Assembly: GCF_964204645.1 (NCBI RefSeq)
Contig: NC_134025.1
Location: forward strand, 27,310,001-27,374,000
Length of the DNA stretch: 64,000 nt
DNA from: Tubulanus polymorphus
Lineage: Eukaryota; Nemertea; Palaeonemertea; Tubulaniformes; Tubulanidae
Direction of reading: 5' to 3'
Positions 50,579 to 63,640 of the stretch are shown in pieces. Each line of letters begins with the position of its first letter. Positions within the stretch are counted from its first letter, which is position 1. The notes below the pieces were generated by a model. It saw only the letters and a list, made by a program, of their open reading frames with translations, had not been told where the DNA came from and ran no database searches. Position numbers and translations under genes: made by a program.

Positions 50579-52826
50579 GACTTTCAACGACTCCCCCTCT
50601 TTGTTACCATTCCAAATATTTATTAACACTGATGAGGGATTTTTTGTTCTTTGATTATTCCCCTATTAATTTGAAAAATTTTAAGCCATTTTTCGTAATC
50701 ACTATTCCAATTTGTGTGGTATATGTAATAATTTCTAGTTATAGTCAAATGTGACGTGTAAAACTTGCAGATCAGATATTTGTTTACTTTACATAACATG
50801 TGCATTATTTGCACATATAACTAGCATTGCAATGGTGCATTGCTTAACCAAGGGCTAATTCTAGTGAAGGATCATGTTCTGTGTAAATAGTGCAGAGAAT
50901 TTGCTATATGTTGCAAATAATGACTAGAATGTCCATCCCACAATCAAGGGAGAAAAGTTTAGAACTGGTAAGAACTTTTTTTAAATCTCTGAATTTCGTT
51001 CATCTAAATATTCCATTCCTTGAAAATAGTTATTAGAAGGACCGCAAATTAGGACATTTTGAAAGCATTCTCTTCAGTTATAAACTTTTCTCCCTTTATC
51101 GTTGGTTGGATATTCATGTTTGTGAATAATTTTATTTCATTCATATTATGATCATGAACTTAAAAGCATATTATGAAACCAGACCCTTAGTCGGTATTTG
51201 TTTGAATCACAGTTTATACTGATGTCTGGCTAGGTTTTACATTATTTCAAGGAATCTTTATTAAACATATTAAGGTCAACATATTTGAGAGATAACATGT
51301 TAAATATTTATTTATTCTTCAAGGTGTTTCATTTTTTGTCTAAATTTGGTGCTAATGATTATTATTATTTGTTTATATATTACAATAGTGAGTATTACGT
51401 ATGGTATATACCGCTGTATTAAAGAAGCATAGCAAGGTCTTTAAAAACGAAGTTGAATGTATGTAGATGTAAGTACAATGCTATAAATATAATTCATCAA
51501 CATATGGCTTCATAGGTAATAATTTCATGACATACTGGTATATTAATCTACTTTTTGTTCCATTGAACCGGAGTGGCACTACAATGTTCAATCAGCTAAG
51601 TAGGGTCTCAAAAACTCATAAACACTACCATAGTTCTTAAGAGTACTCAAAGCATTGTCGTAATGAGTTTTTAGTGTAATCGTGTATTATATATTACACA
51701 TGTAGTTGATGCGTGCAGACAACACATCTAATCATATGGATATTTTTGTATCTTTAAAAAATTGTAGATTCATTGTATGAAAAATGGAATAAAGCTCACC
51801 ATTTATCAACATTATGTCTGGCTTAAAATGAATTTTACCTTAATGCTTTCTGGAATCGGCTTACCGGAAAGGAGTTCACCGAGGATTTTAGGTCACTGCC
51901 ATTTCTCACAATGCCTGGTATTTTTGATGTGACACATATTGTTCTATATACCGGCATATATTGTTCATAATGATTAACAAGCCATATTAATGAAATAGGC
52001 TACACTCGAATGCTTATAACTATCCGACTATTAGACCAAACAAGACTTGGGATCCGACTATTAGACCAAACAGGACTTGGGTTGGGTTCCAAGGTGAATA
52101 CGAATTCCTTTAAAATAATGCCGCTAGTCACTGAAACTGCACAGCTTTGTTATCCACCAGACAGTGACCTAAAGTACAGGTTAAGACGAAAATAGAATAT
52201 TGAGACAAACGAAAATTTAACAATATGGACACTTTTATTAATCTATCAAGTACTTATGTTTGCACATGTAATATACATATATCTTAGTATAATCTAACAT
52301 AAGCACACTTATCTGTTTTTTATGAATGTAGCACATAAATAAGATCACTGCTAAATATCTAGACGGGTTTTCGTGACATCTAAAATAACTATCAATTTAC
52401 TTTTTCGAACTATTACTACGAGGTGGGAAGTTATCTGTGGCTTCCTCGTATCAAACATGTCTCCGATTATTCTCACCGGTCAGAAAACTTGCTCGAAAAC
52501 CTACGATTAACGCTAATTTTTAAGTTTAATGTAACAAATCATTTAACAACAAAGAGAAATACTTATTCACAATCGCAATCTAGTCAATTTTTCGATGTCT
52601 ATAAGAAGTACACATTTAACGTTATCACTTCCAATTGCAAACTACATGTATATTCGAAACTGAAGCAAGATTCGAACGCAGGAAGAATGTATCGGCTTCA
52701 TTATCTATTTTCAAACTGATAAAAAAAATGTCAGTTCAAAATGTACACGAAGGATGCGACAACACCGATAAACGAAGAGTTTGGACTGTAATTCGTAAAT
52801 TTGTATTCGAGTTAAAATAATCGCGT
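50579..52826. other. Convergent 3' flanks of CTTN and MDH2
   Basis: The CTTN 3' untranslated region probably runs to the GGAATAAAGC signal near 51787-51796. On the minus strand the MDH2 transcript may end near 52230, where the plus strand TTTATT gives AATAAA. A perfect-length 30-nt tandem duplication lies at 52022-52081. Short frames at 52010-52195, 52423-52719 and 52635-52820 show no recognisable domain. Confidence 0.5.
52022..52081. repeat. 30-nt tandem duplication
   Basis: Two directly adjacent 30-nt units, each starting ATCCGACTATTAGACCAAAC, differ at one position (A or G in ACAAGACT versus ACAGGACT). They lie between the 3' ends of CTTN and MDH2. Confidence 0.9.
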
Positions 52827-54032
52827 TCACAGGGTTTTAGCCGCGAATGCTTCTCCCTTTTCGATGCTTTTCTTCAACTCGGGCATCGCCGCATCGACCA
52901 GGTCGACTTCGTACTTGAGAATTTTACCGATGCCGAGATTTTTCTCGACGCCGTTTCGCCCTAAAACGAGCGGCGTCGAGAAATATTTCGCTTCGGTAAT
53001 TTCAGATCGGACGAACGCGCATTCGACGACGTCGCTCTTACCGCTCAATGCCTCGAGCAACGAGTTGGTAAATCGAGCCGCCGCGTACGCCATCGAGAGA
53101 GTCGCCGACCCGGCGCCGTCTTTAGCCTCTACGACTTCGGTACCTGCGTTTTGTATGCGTACGATCAGCTTCTCTCGTTCTTCGGGCGGGAAAGAAACAG
53201 GGGGCGTCGCCTGGGACAGCAATGGAATAATCGTAGCACCGGCGTGTCCACCGATCACCGGTACATTGACTTTCGAAGCGTCAAGACCTTTTACTTCGGC
53301 TACGAATCTGTTAGCTCTGACAATGTCAAGCGTTGTTACGCCGAAGATTCTATTTTGATCGTAAACGCCGTGTTTTTTGTACACTTCGCTGGCAATCGGT
53401 ACGGTTGAGTTGACCGGGTTGGCGATGATCGCTAGTAAAGCTTTAGGACAGTATCTAGCAGCAGCGTCGCATAGGTCGCGTACGATGCTGGCATTGGTGT
53501 CGAAAAGGTCATCTCTGGACATACCTAAAAATAGAAGACAACTGATAATGAACAGCATTCACCATGTAAGAAGGTAGAGAACGTATCGATAAAATTGGCC
53601 TTAAATTTTCTCTAAATTTATCCCCAAGAACATAAGAATACATGAGACAAGCCATTCAAACCAATCAAATAATTTTCCAGACAATCTCGACTTACCAGGT
53701 TTTCGAGGAACGCCAGCTGGTAATACAACCACGTCGCAGCCGGTCAAACATTCTTCAAGCGATTCTGGTCCCAAGTGTCCGGTCACTTCACCGGGGGATT
53801 CGATGTGACTGAGGTCTTTAGCGACACCGGGCGTATGCGCTATGTCGTAGAGTGCCAGGTGAGTGATCAATGGCTGGTGGTTTTTCAGCAGGAGAGAAAG
53901 CGGTTGACCGATTCCTCCACTCGCGCCCAGTACTGCGACCTTCGAGTCAACTCTCTGCGTCGTTGAGAAGTTGCGGCATAAGCCAACTGTCGCCAAGCGG
54001 ACATTACTGGGGTTGCAGATCCTTGAAAACAT
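52827..54032 (-). CDS. MDH2: Malate dehydrogenase, mitochondrial
   Basis: Two coding exons (54032-53696 and 53524-52827) are split by a 171-nt intron, giving 344 aa (human 338). The enzyme interconverts malate and oxaloacetate with NAD in the mitochondrial matrix (citric acid cycle, malate-aspartate shuttle). Residues about 1-25 form an Arg-rich, acid-free targeting peptide ([16 protein letters not shown]). The Rossmann loop [18 protein letters not shown] lies at about 33-50. Substrate-binding Arg residues are in [15 protein letters not shown], followed by [10 protein letters not shown] and the catalytic-His segment [15 protein letters not shown]. The C-terminus is typical ([20 protein letters not shown]). 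The second exon is richer in G and C than its surroundings. The frame is open to 54107, but the ATG at 54032 heads the targeting peptide and is preferred. Confidence 0.97.
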
Positions 54033-54872
54033 TGTGTAATTTGCAGCGTCTGAATGGTATGACGGATGACCTTCTTCGACAAGAGAGAGAGTGGAGCTAA
54101 CGAACACGTCAACCTAGCGACCGCTGTTCGCATTTGAGACCACTATACGAAACGACGTGATCGCATATATATGTGATTATCTGCTTTATTTTAGCCTTAT
54201 TGCATCGACACATTTGGATTTTTCATGTTTTAGCTACGTTAATTTTTTATCTTTCATTCCAGCTTCATCAGCGTTTCTCATTGAGATGAAAATAAAGTAT
54301 ATATTCGCCAATATTGTTTTTCTAATCATTTCATTGAGATACATCTTTTTTAATCTATCTTGATTGAAACAAAATCATCTATTTTTTCCAATTCAGTTTC
54401 GGTTTAAGAATGATATTGCTCGTCGGACCGGTTTCAAGTTTTTTAATGTCGCTAACTTTCTCCACCGCACCTACCGGCAAAGTGCCTTTTTACTCCTATC
54501 TATCAATTTCATAAAAGTCACATTAATCAAACATCTCATTTAGTAAAATATCAAAAAATAGCAAATCTATCTAAAACGTTTATTCATTTAAAATTATTTT
54601 TTCCGATTCCCAGTGAAAATAATCTTTTTTTTATAGCAAATTGGCACCATTATGAAACGTCGGATTTCATTGGCTGTTGAATGGACGATGAGGGTTTAGC
54701 CAGTTATTTCAGCCAATGAAAACGTAGGATACAAATAAACAGTATCGCGACCGGCCAGAAAGACGTATCATTACGCGAGTTCTCCACACATGGTCCACCG
54801 GCTGAAGGCAGGATCGACGACGGTGAAAAAGAAGAAACAAGGCGGCTACAGTTCACTGAATATACGAGCAAG
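54033..54872. promoter_or_regulatory. Divergent MDH2/KPNB1 promoter with inverted CCAAT boxes
   Basis: The 840 nt between the two divergent start codons contain TTTCATTGGCTG (54665-54676) and its exact reverse complement CAGCCAATGAAA (54710-54721), an inverted pair of CCAAT boxes 33 nt apart, about 150-210 nt upstream of the importin start. CCAAT pairs are typical NF-Y targets in housekeeping promoters. The left half of the region is AT-rich with no other recognisable site. Function is inferred. Confidence 0.55.
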
Positions 54873-57800
54873 ATGGATGTCCCTCTAGTGACAGTACTCG
54901 AGAAGACAGTATCACCGGGTATGGCATGAAAACTATGTCTTTTTGCATGCACTCGTCCATAAAAGTCGATGAAAATTGGCCTAACCCAAACCGTTCATTT
55001 TAACCAGTTTCTCATTCTCATACTCATTCTGTTCTGAATCAACCTTTTTTCGATTGCCATGATAAAAAATGCTTGGCCTGTCCTCGACCTGGTCACTTCT
55101 CTCACACGTGCTGTTACTGATCAGAGGGATCCAAGAAACCTGTGATGATCGCAGAAAAAGATTTTGAAGTTTGATTAATTTCCCTTCAAAATTGCCCAGA
55201 CCAGTCGCGCTTGACTTGAGATATATCTCTAGGTCTTGGATTCTGTGCAGTGCAGGCTTCATTTAGGCCTACTATTTTCTCTTCAGTGAGGTGGTAGTTA
55301 CCCTACTTAATTTATGCAATAGATTCCGCCATATAGTCATTTTTCAGATTAGAAATTTTGCTTACACCTCTAGCAGTAAAGGTTACAATGACCTTACCTA
55401 TATTTAAAAATATTACTTAGAAGTATTAAACGAGCATAAGATTTCATTAAATTTTCAATTTCAGATAACAATGAGTTGGAAGGTGCCCAGAAATACCTGG
55501 AACATGCTGCTACTACTGATTTGGTAAGTTCTTCATTTGATAGAGCGCATATTCTTTTGCCATCGATGTTGTATTCTGCGGTTCTTTTTATCAGCGAGAA
55601 ATCTTCTTTTTTAGCCCGGTTTCCTCAAAGACCTGTCGGAAATACTAAAAAATAGAACATGCAGTCTTGTCGCTCGAATGCAAGCTGGTTTACAGCTGAA
55701 GAATTTGATCTATTCCAAAGATGTATCAGTTCGAGAGCAGTACCATCAACGCTGGTTACAAATACCGGAAAATATTCGGGCTTTCGTGAAAGCCAATGTA
55801 CGTATTACTATCAGTCTCACGCATGCTCTCTGAATGACAATCCGTTATTCCATCAATAAGCAGTTGTTGGTCTGCCTTTATTATGCTTCAGTTTGTTCAG
55901 TAAGGATTTTGCATTCAGAAATGAACTATGAAATTGTTTTCATTTTCATCTATCAGTTCTCTGAGCATCCCTATAGAGCGTGTTTTTCAATAATAGGGGA
56001 GCATATGCTGAGTACCGTAAACAAATCACAGATAGGTGACGAAAACAAAAAAAAACAAGTCTGTCTGAACAAATTGATTATAACTAAGTTAAATCAACTG
56101 ATCACTAATGAAATTACAGATCAAAATGTCTTGACTGGGGGAGGGGTGAAGGTAGACCGTATTGTATTCGCTATTTTGAATGCTAATGAAAATATGTCTT
56201 ATTTGAACAGTGTTTAGAGACCCTCGGAACTGAGTTGGGAATGAGACCGAGTCAAGCGGCTCAGTGCGTCGCATACATCGCGTGCGTCGAATTACCTCAT
56301 AACATGTGGCCAGATGTAATCCAGAGTCTGACAAAAAACGTTACGAAAGTAGCCAGCACTGATATGATGAAGGAATCTACCCTTGAGGCCATAGGCTATA
56401 TATGTCAGGACATCGTAAGTCATCACGTTAATAATAAGCGCTTTGTATCGTATCCACTATATAATATATGTTTATGAATGAGGTTTTATCTGTTTCAGGA
56501 GCCAAGGAACATCCTACAAACTCAAGCTAATGAAATTCTTACGGCAATTGTTCACGGAATGAAGAAAGAGGAACAAAAGTAATGAATCATCGACTTATTC
56601 TGCTGATTATTCCGAAGATTGTGATTAGTTTCTATAATTGATATGTGTTTTGTTATTTCAGCGATCACGTTCGACTAGCGGCCACTAACGCGTTACTCAA
56701 TTCTCTAGAATTCACGCGAGCTAACTTCGATAAAGATGTAAGAATTCAATATGAGCTTACTAAATCATTGAGAATAACATAGTGGAATGAATATATATTA
56801 TTATTATATATATACACATATTCTAGGAATGAATTTATTGTACTTCTCGTATGTTTTCAGACCGAAAGGAATTTTATTATGCAAGTTGTCTGCGAAGCGA
56901 CTCAATCTGCTCATACCCCGGTCAAGGTCGCCGCTCTACAATGTTTAGTTAAGATTATGTCCATCTATTACCATTATATGGAAGCCTACATGGGACCTGC
57001 GCTATTTGCTGTAAGTTGTCTTCATGACAGTGGTTTCGAGAAGGTTCATCTTGAATCGCAAATAATTGACACTGCGTTGCATTTTACAGATCTCGCTCGA
57101 AGCAATGAAAAGTGAAATCGATGACGTGGCACTTCAGGGTATAGAATTCTGGTCTAATGTATGCGATGAAGAAGTCGATTTGGCTATTGAGGCATCAGAG
57201 GTATTTCATTGAGATCCGAATAGGATTACGCAAAAAATCAATCGAACCTTTTATGTTTTAAACGTAAGTTTACCATAAGATCCGTCTACTTAAATGCTCT
57301 CAATGATTTTAGGCAACTGAACAAGGGCGAGTGCCAGAAAAAAACAGTAGATTCTACGCTAAAGGCGCACTTCAATTCCTTATACCAGTTCTCACATCTT
57401 GTCTAACAAAACAGGTAAACATGTTTTGCCCACTAGGGACTTAAATCCCAGCTGGCTAATGTGATCACTTTTCATTCATCTGTCCGTTGATGGAATATTT
57501 GGTTAATTTTGAAGATGCTTCATGGATTGTCTTGATATCGAGGTTATACAAGTACATGATAGATAGGACAAAACGTCCGATTGTCGAGCATTTTACTAAG
57601 TAGGCATGATGATCCGTGAGCCCTGTTTGCAACTTTCCATTGAACATTTGTTTTGAACAATTGATTATTTAATAACTCATTAATTACGACAGGAAGAGTT
57701 TGATGACGACGATGAATGGAATCCGTGTAAAGCTGCTGGTGTTTGTTTGATGTTGTTAGCCTCGTGTTGTGAGGACACGATCATAGAACACATTATCCCA

Positions 57801-60800
57801 TTCATAACTCAGAATATTATAAACCCAGATTGGAGATTCAGGGATGCCGCGGTTATGTCATTAGGTAATGAACAATGATTCGTTCGTTTTATCTAACAGT
57901 TATGTAAGGTTTTACTCAGTAGTGTGATGGTTGTATTTCATAATTTCTATCGATAGGTTCAATACTAGAAGGCCCGGATCCGAGTACATTAGCTCCTACG
58001 ATCGAAGAAGCCATGCCTCAGTTGATCCATCTCCTGAATGATCAGTCAATTATCGTTCGTGATACGTCTGCCTGGACGATCGGTCGAGTCTGTGAGATTA
58101 TGCCAGAAGTCGGAATAAACCAGTCCTATTTAATCCCGCTTTTGGAGAATTTAGTCATCGGTTTGGAAGCTGTCCCGCGAGTGGCTGCTAACGTATGCTG
58201 GGTATGTCTTACTTACTTATCTTGATTGCATTTGGTCATTCGGATCATGGTTCCCTGAGACTCATTCGATTGGATTGTTCATTTAACCTCACAAGGAGAT
58301 AATACTCTTTGAAGTGTTGCCCTCGCTCTAAGCAGCAGGACGCGAACCTGCTTATCACTCGGAATAGATCATATACACCTATACAATGGTATTATAAACC
58401 CTGACCTGTATGTGCAAGTGTGGAAGATGTAACATCTGAGGTTACTAGCACTCATAGACCCATTTACTCGGAGAAGCAATGAGGATAAGTATCTCAGCCA
58501 GTGATACCAGTAATGTATGGGGTTCAAAGCCAGACTCTGATCACTCCTCCACACTACTTCACTGCGTTTACATGAAGCCAACCATATATGATTGAAATAT
58601 GTGAACTGTCACAGCATTTTCATTGGAGTCTACCCCGACCTGTATGATTAACATTCCCTTCTAAAACGCTATCGATTTAATTGCAGGCATTTTCAAGTTT
58701 GGCAGAAGCGGCGTACGAAGCCGCCGAAGTACACGATGATGAAGTTGAACCGAGGACGTATTGTTTAAGTCCATATTTCGATCAAATTGTTTTGAAACTA
58801 CTGGTAACCACAGATCGGTGCGTATTTCATCGAACGTGAATTACATATATTGATATGAATGCGCGTTGACTGATGAAATGTTTTTCAGAACTGATGGCAA
58901 CACTCACAATCTACGAAATGCTGCTTACGAAGCTCTTATGGAAATGATTAAAAATAGTCCAACGGTACGAGATATTAGTTAAGATGCTTCGTGGTATTAA
59001 TTCAACACCACTAACTTAGTAAATATTTGTGTTATTATTCATTTGCAGGATTGTTATAACACAGTACAAGCCACTACCATGACAATCCTGCTACGCTTAG
59101 AAAAAGTGTTACATATGGAGGTATTTTTCGATTTCTTTATTCTCTAAAACCGTTTTGAAAATTATTCACGCATAAATCATCATGAAAGGCTTTGTATCTT
59201 GTGTCTTTTTAGTCGGCAATTCAATCAAATTCTGATCGTGTCCAGTTCTTTGATCTGCAGTCATTATTGTGCGCTACACTACAGGTAATGGGGAGAATTT
59301 TACAAAATTTTGAATTGCGATGCCGTTTGTACTGTTTCGTTAACTTGTTTTTGTTTTCATCATCGCAGAGTGTCCTTCGTAAAGTGAAACCAGAACATGC
59401 CCCCGAACTATCTGACCAAATCATGAACGCCTTATTACAAATGTTGAATAACTGCATTGGAAAATGTGGTGGTGTTCAAGAAGACATTCTACTCGCTGTA
59501 TCAACATTAGTTGAAGGTGAACTTTCATCAGAGACCATTTATCTAGTTTCGACGGAACATTTTGAAAAATCATCATGTAATACATAATTTAACCCCTACT
59601 TACAGTGTTAGGCGGTAATTTCCTGAAATATATGGAAACCTTCAAGAACTTCTTAATGATGGGCCTAAAGAACTTTTCAGAATATGCGGTTTGTATCAAC
59701 ACTTTGATTGTGATCGGGGAATTCTTTTTACGAAGATACCTGGTTTAAAAAGTGTGCTTTTGTCTACGTAGGTCTGTGTAGCAGCTGTAGGACTCATTGG
59801 TGATCTATGTAGAGCCCTTGGTAAACTGATACACCCTTACTGTGATGAAATAGTTCTTATCCTTCTACAAATACTTAGCGTAAGTTTTCTGTGTAGAGCC
59901 ACATCTGTCGCCGGTAACTTGTTACGTTGCATTGTTTTATTCATGAATGTTTTATTTTATTATTTTGTGTTTAGAATGCTGGCGTTCATAGATCGGTAAA
60001 ACCTCAAGTTCTGTCCGTATTTGGTGACATCGCCTTAGCCATCGGAAATGAATTCCAGAAGTATTTAGTAGTCGTATTGCAAACCCTCCAGCAAGCATCT
60101 CAGGCCGAAGTTGAAAATCTAGTAAGATTCTCTTTTATTAAACTCTCTTAAGTTTATATTGAATCGACGCTTATTGGTATCATTGATTGTGTTTATAGGA
60201 AGATCCCGATATGGTTGATTATTTGAATGAGTTGAGAGAAGGCTGTTTAGAAGCGTACACCGGTATCGTTCAAGGTCTAAAGGGAGATGGAGAACAAGTT
60301 AATCGTAAGTCGATGTCGATTAAACTGTTGATCATTATTATTTGTTTGTTCAGTTTAGGTTGTATTATTATGAATATTGTCTGTACTTGTAGCTGAAGTT
60401 GCTATGATTCAAGGAAATGTGCCTCATATTATTAGCTTTTTGGAGGTGATTGCTCACGATCCATACAAAAGCGATGCCATTTTAGCGGCAAGCTGTGGAC
60501 TTATTGGGTAAGAAAAGTTATCTTACTTTTCCATCCATGACTCGGGGGATGTTAGTTATATAGACCGGTACCAGCTTAAACCCGATTGAAAATGAATTGA
60601 GTTAGCCGCCATGATTAAGTTATTACCAGTCTATAAAACTGGGTCCAGGGTATTCATGTGGTCTCATGCAACTGTAACTGCTTTCTGTCTATTAGTATAA
60701 TTTCACTTGCATTTACAGCGATCTTTGTTCAGCATTTGGAGTCAGTTTGCTTCCCTTATTAGACAAACAGCCCATCCATGATCTCTTGACTCAGGCTCGG

Positions 60801-60887
60801 CGTTCCAAAACAACAAAAACGAAAACAATCGGAACGTGGGCTACAAAGTCGCTTAGAAATATGAATAAAACGCAGTCGTCATGGTAG
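54873..60887 (+). CDS. KPNB1: Importin subunit beta-1 (karyopherin beta-1)
   Basis: Exons: 54873-54918, 55465-55523, 55615-55797, 56211-56414, 56499-56578, 56662-56737, 56861-57010, 57090-57200, 57313-57414, 57693-57864, 57957-58201, 58687-58817, 58889-58964, 59049-59120, 59213-59284, 59369-59516, 59606-59688, 59772-59879, 59975-60121, 60199-60304, 60393-60507, 60719-60887 (TAG). The total is 2655 nt, 884 aa (human 876). The product is a HEAT-repeat superhelix that carries importin-alpha and cargo through nuclear pores and releases them on RanGTP. Landmarks: N-terminal Ran-binding HEATs ([20 protein letters not shown]), the acidic loop [78 protein letters not shown] and the end [20 protein letters not shown]. 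The final residues are TQSSW. A possible donor inside the last codons would give an end one residue shorter. Confidence 0.97.
58420..58600. repeat. Possible tRNA-derived SINE in KPNB1 intron
   Basis: The 485-nt intron between exons 57957-58201 and 58687-58817 contains GGATAAGTATCTCAGCCAGT about 45 nt before a GGTTCAAAGCC B-box-like word. The spacing fits a Pol III internal promoter. No poly-A tail or target duplication was seen. Weak call. Confidence 0.25.
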
Positions 60888-63600
60888 GTATTTCTGAATT
60901 CTTGCTGCAGGTTGTATCTGGTAATAAGAGAGATTGACTGCTCTGCTCGAGATTGTTGTCGATACCGCGTGATTGTGTGTCGTCTTATTTTTTCAGAGAC
61001 GAACGCCCTCTAAAACGGGACGGGAGTGAACTTTGTGTGACCGCGAGTGTGTATGATATCATCTCTCCTTGTCATCATGTGGAAGTACAGGTCTCCCACC
61101 TGCCCTGATAATGCTCCATCTCAATAGATGGCACTACTTTAGTCTGCTGACATAAATTGTTCTTCCGTAAAATTCATCGCATCTCGGCGTTTAAACGTAA
61201 CACGTTGATCCTCATTCGGTGGATTAGTGCCTCTTGTCGTCAATGTGGTGCGGGTAACCCGCGAATTGTCGCACGTAATCGTACCAGTGGAATAGCGGTT
61301 GATCCCCTGACTCGACCCTCAGAAAACAGTTTGATAAACGTACTTGTAGATGGACATTGTTTTTTTGGTGATATCTCTTTATGTTTGAGCGACTAATTAT
61401 TTGTGATAATGTTGATGATACGGAACAAATATGAAAATCGAAATGCGAACTCGTCTTTTCGTGTGTGTAGATGCATTTAGTAGTGAAGACAGCGATGAAA
61501 GTCTGCAAATTATTTGAACACAAATTAGATTATTACAGTTTTTAGTGTCGAACGCGAGTTTTTGGAATATTTTCTTATGTTTTTGAATTTACATTCGCAG
61601 CGACTCGAAAACGTCAAAACAACAGATTAGGGATGATTTGTGGTCTCATTTTCTTTTCCCTGATATCAGACCTGAAGGTTGCAAATGGTCGTTATATGAG
61701 CTTATGTTATGTGCTATTATTTGAATTATTAGAAATGGTGCTTTAATCGCTCGATGTATTACTATTATTATTATTATTATTATACGAGATTGATGAAACA
61801 TCGAGATATCTCAAGTCGAGCCCCGAATTCCAAAATCGAACAGATTTTCTCTACTATACTTCATGATTATGCTCATTCTTCTTATGAACAACGAAAACCA
61901 TTTTGTGCGTCATAATATGTCTCGGACCCGCTTCATCCCGTTAAAACCTTCCACCCCTGCCTTCTGCATATTTTGACCGTTTGTTTGATGGTTCTGAGAT
62001 ATGTACTTGTTAAGAGGAGTGGGTTTTACTGTATATTTTCTCATTCATTCGGTGTGATTGATTATATGAGTGTTTTCCAACTCTGTTGCTGTCATACATT
62101 ACTGACTAGAATAGTAGACTTTTATCATCAATACCTATTCATATTGTTATTGTCGAGTAGATCTTTATGTTGACAATGGTCAGTCGTGATGTTTTGTATG
62201 ATTGATGATAGATGGCGCTCAGAGATTGTGATTGTTAGCGTGTCTGTGATTACTGAGTTCTGCCTTTAACCGAAAATCGTCTCAATTTCCAGGCGGTAAT
62301 AAGTTCATTGTTTTCTAGACTAATTAACTCGGTTTATTTCAGTAAATGAATCGGAAACGAAGTGAATTTTGATGATGGCCGTATATCTATATATTTACTT
62401 ATTATACTAAGCGTATCCCCCAGCTAGGGGTTAGGGTTAGGTAATTGTTTTTTGGTCACTCGTAGATATTTCTATCGAAAGTTTAATCAATACTAACATA
62501 GATAGCTGGGTGAATTATTATTGCAATTTGGCTGATTTGTATGGAATTCAGTCAACTTTTGTTGTCTTTCACTTTTGGTATCATCAATAACAGTTCTCTC
62601 GAACAACTGCTAAACACTGATTATTCGCACGAAGACGACGCATGATTCAAGTCTTGTCTTCGATGAAAAATAAATTTGTTGCTTACTTAGAATTAATGAA
62701 GCAAATGAAGATTGTTTTATATGACAAAATATGTGTGCATAATTTATTTGCCTATAAAACTGTAGCTTATTTTCATGTGTAGCCACCTTCTTTTTTTTTC
62801 TTTTATCGTTGTTATTAGCAACATGCCTGCCTGCCCATGAATTATTTGCGTAAAACACTTGTGGGATCGGCACTAGAGCTTCATCAGGCTGGATTAAAAA
62901 CAGGCTGGATAAAAAAATCTATTAAAGTAAAAGGAATTAAAAAGTAAGTGAAACTAACAGATTTAGTTAATGATGATGGTAAGACCCATCATGCCAAAAA
63001 TGATAATGTGCTCTCAATATATCGTTATAATGTTGACTGTTTCTATGAATTTTCTGAGCCTGTGATTCGCCCTAATACATTGAAAGCGCTTCGGAAAGGA
63101 TCGAGAAAATGAAATCTGTTTTCTTGCATGGCAAATTAATTGGGTGGGATAAAAACGTTGTAGCAGATAAGTATCACAAAGTTCAATTTAACGGTACCAA
63201 ATAAAAACTATTCTTTTCATACAATATTCACCGTGTTTAGTTTTCTCTTGCTGGACGATGTTTCGATGACATCAGGTTCGAATCCCGGAGGCTGTGTGAT
63301 CTCTCAATAATCACGAGGAGCCGTTGGATCAAAATGACAAATGGCCCTATGGAGTGGAATTATGATTATATATGTAACAAACTGATGAAATTATAGATAT
63401 TTGTATATTATTGAGACAAAGGAGAAGTACGAACCATTTACACTAAAAGCCTGGTCCCTCCTACGTTTTACATGTACTTAAATTCTGTCTACATATCCAC
63501 TATTTACAGTTACCTGACTTTTCCAATTGAGAAGGCTTGCTGGCAGTTAAACAGCTCAATCGGACATGGCAGTATCTTTGAACCCATGGAGCAGTCGAGT
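60888..63600 (+). other. KPNB1 3' flank and intergenic DNA
   Basis: A plausible 3' untranslated exon begins at the acceptor TTATTTTTTCAG ending near 60996. The rest is AT-rich with an (ATT)n run at about 61761-61782, short chance frames on both strands, and a tRNA-like B box GGTTCGAATCC at about 63273-63283 that may mark an old SINE. No conserved protein segment was seen. Confidence 0.4.
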
Positions 63601-63640
63601 GATCCAACGGTTGAAACTGGAATTTTCTCTGTTGACCGAT

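Noticed and set aside
52864-53358. 164-codon plus-strand frame
   Set aside because: Antisense of the MDH2 second exon, whose own strand carries all the conserved motifs.
55834-56217. 127-codon frame between importin exons
   Set aside because: It runs through an intron whose flanking exons join in phase; composition is intron-like (Ile/Asn-rich).
62427-62442. Short telomere-like GGTTAGGGTTAGG
   Set aside because: About two units only; expected by chance or minor debris, with no array.
63265-63300. tRNA-like GGTTCGAATCCCGG
   Set aside because: Only the T-arm/B-box is recognisable. No complete cloverleaf or matching acceptor stem was found, so no tRNA gene is called.
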